Shown piece by piece: positions 6,508-8,901 of a stretch of 8,901 nt of DNA. Both the position numbers and the translations under genes were made by a program. The notes below the pieces were generated by a model that worked only from the letters and a program-made list of their open reading frames with translations, was not told the origin of the DNA and did not search any database. The stretch is from Caryophanales bacterium UBA3260 (GTDB lineage: Bacteria > Bacillota_I > Bacilli_A > RF39 > UBA660). Location of the stretch: positions 1 to 8,901 of the forward strand of contig DEUO01000120.1 of assembly GCA_002362595.1 (NCBI GenBank), written 5' to 3'. How positions within the stretch are numbered: position 1 is the first letter of the stretch; every line of letters starts with the position of its first letter.

Positions 6508-6513
6508 AGGTGA
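6508..6513 (+). promoter_or_regulatory. Ribosome binding site that fixes the cwlJ start
   Basis: AGGTGA lies 5 nt before ATG 6519. The in-frame GTG at 6510 lies inside this site and cannot be the start. Confidence 0.75.
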
Positions 6514-6518
6514 ATTTT

Positions 6519-6941
6519 ATGATAATAAAATATAATACTAAAGAATTAGATTTACTAGCCAGAATAATGCGAGCAGAAGCTTTAAATGAAGGAAATCTAG
6601 GTATGTTAATGGTTGGTAATGTTGTTATAAATCGTGCTTTAGCCAACTGCCTTACTTTTAAAAATATTCGTACAATAACTGAAGCAATTTATCAACCGAA
6701 TCAATTTGTTGGAACTAAAAGTCCTTTATTTCAATCAAAATCAACAACAAATGAAAAAAATTTAGCTAAAAGAGTGCTTATTGGAGAATATTATCATCCA
6801 GCTACCAACGCTTTATGGTTCTATGCACCACAGCCTGGTTCTTCTTGTAAATCATCATGGTATGGAGAATCAATTGCTGGTAGATATAAAAACCATTGTT
6901 TCTATGAACCAGAACCTGGTGTATGTAAAGAAATCCACTAA
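6519..6941 (+). CDS. cwlJ: CwlJ-type spore cortex-lytic / cell wall hydrolase (SleB catalytic domain)
   Basis: 140 residues, nearly the whole length being the Hydrolase_2 (SleB/CwlJ) domain; Bacillus subtilis CwlJ is of almost the same size. Typical CwlJ segments in order: LLARIMRAEALNEG (12-25) with presumed catalytic Glu20, LGMLMVGNVVINRALANC (27-44), F-KNIRTI, LAKRVLIGEYYHPATNALWF and GRYKNHCFY near the end. CwlJ cleaves glycan strands of spore cortex containing muramic-lactam and, like this protein, has no signal peptide; in Bacillus it sits in the spore coat and needs GerQ. ATG 6519 is chosen from the SD at 6508-6513. It follows the M14 peptidase homologue by 64 bp without a clear terminator between them, so joint transcription is likely. 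A role in spore germination is inferred from the family. A reused vegetative wall hydrolase is the alternative. Confidence 0.88.
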   Translation: MIIKYNTKELDLLARIMRAEALNEGNLGMLMVGNVVINRALANCLTFKNIRTITEAIYQPNQFVGTKSPLFQSKSTTNEKNLAKRVLIGEYYHPATNALWFYAPQPGSSCKSSWYGESIAGRYKNHCFYEPEPGVCKEIH

Positions 6942-6967
6942 AAAAACTTTCAAAAGAAAGTTTTTTT
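6940..6967. terminator. Bidirectional terminator between cwlJ and the nrtR-like gene
   Basis: AAAAAAACTTTC (6940-6951), loop AAAA and GAAAGTTTTTTT (6956-6967) give a 12-bp stem with T-runs on both strands. It starts within the TAA stop of cwlJ and lies 13 nt from the stop of the convergent gene. Confidence 0.88.
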
Positions 6968-6980
6968 ATATAATTTACGT

Positions 6981-7802
6981 TTATTTTTTCCTTTTATATC
7001 TAAATAAAGCTGAAGGTCTATGTCCTGCACCAGTTTGTACATAATCTGTTTTTTCTACTTTATCTGCTATTATTCTTCTAAATGCTGGATCTAATAATTT
7101 CTTATTTAATATTACTTCATATACTTGTTGTAAATCTCCTAAAGCAAATAATTCAGGCATCATATTAAATACTACATCTGTATAATTAATTTTATTCTTT
7201 AATCTTTCTATACCAGACCATATAACTAATGGATGATCAAATGCAATAGAATCATTTTCTTCTATTCTAAATCTATATCTATCAGTTGTACGATTTATTA
7301 ATTCTTTCTTTATCTTACATTTTAAACTTTCTACTCCATTATCTAATAATATTAATACATTATCTGCTTCTTCAAAGTATTTTATATTAAACCATGATGC
7401 ATTAGGTTTTAATTTATCTGTTAATCTATTTTTATCTATTAAAGCCATATATGAAGAAGATACTACTCTCATACGAGGATCTCTATTAACTGAACCAAAT
7501 GTATATAATTGTTCTAAATATATGTCATGTAATCCTGTTTCTCTTTCAAGTATTCTTTTAGGGCAATCTTCTAAGTCTTCTTTAACATCTAAAAATCCAC
7601 CAGGTAAACACCATTTATCTTTATATGGATAATCATCTCTCTTAACTAAAAGAACACTCATATATTTTTTATTAGATTTACGATAATTAGCTTGTACCTC
7701 ATCACTTATACTAAGTATTAATATATCTGAAGTAACTGCTAGTCTATCAAATTCTTCAGGATTATAAGCTTTTAAAAATTCCTCTTCACTTTTATACATC
7801 AT
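6981..7802 (-). CDS. NrtR-like transcriptional regulator (Nudix domain plus winged helix)
   Basis: 273 residues with two parts. The N-terminal Nudix-like domain (about 20-160) contains LPGGF (66-70) and a Nudix-box position running from Gly69 to Leu91, followed by LYTFGSVNRDPRMRVVSSSY (99-118), a hallmark of the NrtR and ADP-ribose group. The C-terminal winged helix (about 186-270) reads DHPLVIWSGIERLK, LFALGDLQQVYEVIL, FRRII and GHRPSALFRYK, as in NrtR. Family knowledge: NrtR represses NAD biosynthesis or salvage genes and responds to ADP-ribose or related ligands. In the Nudix box two of the three metal-binding glutamates are lost (RILERE instead of REUxEE; Ile84, Arg87, only Glu88 kept), so it is probably a ligand sensor, not an enzyme. 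Start ATG 7802 with AGGTG 8 nt before; ATG 7799 is also possible. No NAD gene is visible; the nearby nucleotidase-like gene is a possible target only. Confidence 0.88.
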   Translation of the reverse strand: MMYKSEEEFLKAYNPEEFDRLAVTSDILILSISDEVQANYRKSNKKYMSVLLVKRDDYPYKDKWCLPGGFLDVKEDLEDCPKRILERETGLHDIYLEQLYTFGSVNRDPRMRVVSSSYMALIDKNRLTDKLKPNASWFNIKYFEEADNVLILLDNGVESLKCKIKKELINRTTDRYRFRIEENDSIAFDHPLVIWSGIERLKNKINYTDVVFNMMPELFALGDLQQVYEVILNKKLLDPAFRRIIADKVEKTDYVQTGAGHRPSALFRYKRKK

Positions 7803-7824
7803 ATTAATAACACCTCACCACATC

Positions 7825-7839
7825 ATTATAACATATAAT
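7825..7839 (-). promoter_or_regulatory. nrtR-like gene promoter with palindrome over the -10
   Basis: TGTTATAAT (7833-7825, minus strand) is an extended -10 about 25 nt before the ATG. It sits inside the perfect palindrome ATTATA-ACA-TATAAT (7825-7839), which could be an autoregulatory operator. AT-richness makes chance palindromes likely. Confidence 0.45.
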
Positions 7840-7841
7840 TC

Positions 7842-7865
7842 AAAAAAAAAGATACTTTCGTATCT
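7842..7865 (-). terminator. Terminator overlapping the stop codon of the surface protein gene
   Basis: Stem AGATAC (7850-7855) and GTATCT (7860-7865) around a tetraloop (GAAA on the transcript), followed on the minus strand by eight or more Ts. Two bases of the TAG stop (7864-7866) are part of the stem. Confidence 0.9.
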
Positions 7866-8319
7866 AAATCTTTTTCATTTCTTTTCTTTTTGAGTAATAA
7901 AACATTAATCCCGCAACTAAAATCACTACACTTATTAAAATTGTTGGGATAAACATACCTGTTGATGGATTATCACTATCTATTTCCATCTCTCTATCAA
8001 TAGTTAAATTAATTGTCCAATTTTCTGTAGTCGTTCCATTACTAACAGCTATTTGAATTGTATTAGCACCTTCAACAACTGGTACTTTATCACTATTAAC
8101 AACAGTTCCATCTCCAGTTGTAATAGTAACATTAGCGCCATCAGCAGTAGCAACAGCTATTGTTGCATAATCTAGAGATGTATGTAATTTCAAATTATAA
8201 ACATTTCTACTTAAAGATAAATCTCCTATTCCATCAACATTAATACCAGTTGTTAAAGATGCAGCATGAGCAAAAACTGGTAAAATCAACAAGACAATAA
8301 GTAAAAGCCATTTTTTCAT
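7864..8319 (-). CDS. Small surface protein with cadherin-like beta-sandwich and NPSTG C-terminal anchor
   Basis: 151 residues. Signal peptide 1-19 (MKKW, hydrophobic core, AHA cleavage site). Residues about 22-110 resemble one cadherin-like beta-sandwich domain (PF12733 type): a VYNLKL strand, VTITTGDGTVV, then EGANTIQIAV and WTINLTIDRE, matching the family ending EGxNtIxIxV...YtIxIxR. The C-terminus has NPSTG (117-121), a hydrophobic stretch (123-141) and a basic tail (SKRKEMKK), i.e. the layout of a sortase substrate, though a plain membrane anchor is possible. No sortase gene is in the window. ATG 8319 is the start because AGGTGG (8325-8330) is 5 nt before it; the GTG at 8328 lies inside this site. 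The protein is exposed on the cell surface; its partner is unknown. It is a stand-alone gene with its own promoter and terminator. Confidence 0.87.
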   Translation of the reverse strand: MKKWLLLIVLLILPVFAHAASLTTGINVDGIGDLSLSRNVYNLKLHTSLDYATIAVATADGANVTITTGDGTVVNSDKVPVVEGANTIQIAVSNGTTTENWTINLTIDREMEIDSDNPSTGMFIPTILISVVILVAGLMFYYSKRKEMKKI

Positions 8320-8324
8320 ATAAA

Positions 8325-8330
8325 CCACCT
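8325..8330 (-). promoter_or_regulatory. Ribosome binding site that fixes the surface protein start
   Basis: AGGTGG on the minus strand ends 5 nt before ATG 8319. The in-frame GTG at 8328-8326 is part of this site, so the longer frame with MVY in front is not real. Confidence 0.7.
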
Positions 8331-8399
8331 ATTCTTACCATAAATATATATCTTATTTGTAATAAAGTAAATAATGATTAGATAATACTTTACACTTTA

Positions 8400-8420
8400 T
8401 GTTATAATTAAAATGAGGTG
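8400..8420 (+). promoter_or_regulatory. Extended -10 promoter and SD of the nucleotidase gene
   Basis: TGTTATAAT (8400-8408) is an extended -10 without a clear -35. GAGGTG (8415-8420) is the SD, 5 nt before ATG 8426. It is divergent from the surface protein gene, whose own candidate -35/-10 (TTTACT, 17 bp, TATATT on the minus strand) lies in the same 100-bp gap. Confidence 0.55.
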
Positions 8421-8425
8421 TTTAT

Positions 8426-8901
8426 ATGACTTTAGGAATAGATATTGATGATACACTAACTAATACAAGAAATCTCCAAATTATATATTGGAAAGAATAC
8501 GTTAATACTTATCCAAAAGAAGGATATACAGAAGAAATACCAAATACTATAAATGACTTTGGTGATGAATATGTTCAAATATTCTGGGATCTATATAGAG
8601 AAAAGCTATCTTTTACTCCTACATTTAAAGATAACGCATCAAATATATTATATAAATTAAAAGAACAAGGTTTTAAAACATGTGTTGTAACATCAAGACC
8701 AGATGAAAAATATAAAAATCTAAAATTAACATTAAATAATTGGTTTAAAGAAAATAATATTCCAATTGATATATTATATACTAATATAAGAAATAAAGGT
8801 TTATTCTGTAAAAAAAACAATATAGATATCTTAATAGATGATAGTATAAGTCAAATAAATTCTGCTAAAGAAAATAATGTAAAAGCAATCCTATTTAATA
8901 A
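8426..8901 (+). CDS. HAD-superfamily 5'-nucleotidase-like phosphatase (partial, 3' end outside window)
   Basis: 158 codons are visible before the window ends. HAD motif I is GIDIDDTLT (4-12), with nucleophile Asp6 and acid/base Asp8. Motif II is VVTSRP (87-92) with Ser90. Lys124 (IRNKG) is a likely motif III lysine, and motif IV is DILIDDS (134-140) with Asp138-Asp139. The order, spacing and the small helical cap between motifs I and II (about 15-70) fit the NT5C / deoxyribonucleotidase-like group (PF06941), cytoplasmic enzymes that remove the phosphate from (deoxy)nucleoside monophosphates. Most such proteins are about 180-200 residues, so only a short tail is missing. There is no signal peptide. 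It is divergent from the surface-protein gene and about 600 bp from the nrtR-like regulator, and a link to nucleotide or NAD salvage is possible but not shown. Confidence 0.85.
   Translation, partial: MTLGIDIDDTLTNTRNLQIIYWKEYVNTYPKEGYTEEIPNTINDFGDEYVQIFWDLYREKLSFTPTFKDNASNILYKLKEQGFKTCVVTSRPDEKYKNLKLTLNNWFKENNIPIDILYTNIRNKGLFCKKNNIDILIDDSISQINSAKENNVKAILFN

Noticed and set aside
6455..6508. Imperfect inverted repeat CCTATATATAAT...ATTATATAATAGG between the M14 gene and cwlJ as a terminator
   Set aside because: Arms are AT-only apart from the CC/GG ends, do not pair without a bulge, and no T-run follows.
6781..7044. Plus-strand open frame across the end of cwlJ
   Set aside because: Out of frame with cwlJ, runs through the terminator hairpin into the convergent gene, and has no SD.
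8575..8820. Minus-strand open frame of 81 codons
   Set aside because: Opposite strand of the HAD nucleotidase, whose motifs I, II and IV are all present on the plus strand.
1..8901. CRISPR array, insertion sequence or prophage remnant
   Set aside because: No regularly spaced repeats, transposase, integrase or terminal inverted repeats were seen on either strand.

Overview
The window is strongly AT-rich, with strong AGGAGG/AGGTGG ribosome binding sites, extended -10 promoters (TGnTATAAT) and hairpin-plus-T-run terminators. This fits a low-GC Bacillota, probably a gut-type Bacilli lineage near Erysipelotrichales or the RF39 group; the exact lineage is inference. The code is standard. One gene ends in TGA directly before a terminator, and the only tRNA is tRNA-Trp with anticodon CCA, so UGA is not read as Trp.

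Left part (1-4011, all minus strand). In transcription order this holds a membrane-anchored XRE-type regulator (3181-4011), a 256-residue secreted protein of unknown function (2323-3093), a 139-residue secreted protein of unknown function (1752-2171), a MacB/LolD-type ABC ATPase (981-1646) and its FtsX-like permease (1-978, cut by the window edge). Terminators separate the first four genes, so they are not one transcript. However, the promoters of both secreted-protein genes carry a pair of near-identical 13-bp elements, TTGCCT(4 A/T or G)GTT, about 41 and 65 bp upstream of the predicted transcription starts. I read this as a small regulon: a membrane sensor/regulator, two secreted products and a transporter. 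It could be a bacteriocin-like or envelope-stress system. This is the best candidate for something undescribed.

Middle part (4172-6941). A small lipoprotein with an Ig-like fold has a one-base frameshift in a T8 tract inside its signal peptide. It is followed by a complete tRNA-Trp with promoter and terminator. On the plus strand, an unusual cytoplasmic M14 metallopeptidase homologue (large insertion, Asn-Asp in place of the substrate-binding Asn-Arg) is followed by a CwlJ-type spore-cortex hydrolase. CwlJ suggests a spore former or a descendant of one.

Right part (6981-8901). This holds an NrtR-type Nudix/winged-helix regulator with a degenerate Nudix box and a palindrome over its own -10. 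Next is a small surface protein with one cadherin-like beta-sandwich and an NPSTG sorting-type C-terminus. On the plus strand is the start of a HAD-family 5'-nucleotidase that runs off the window. The convergent cwlJ and nrtR genes share a bidirectional terminator.
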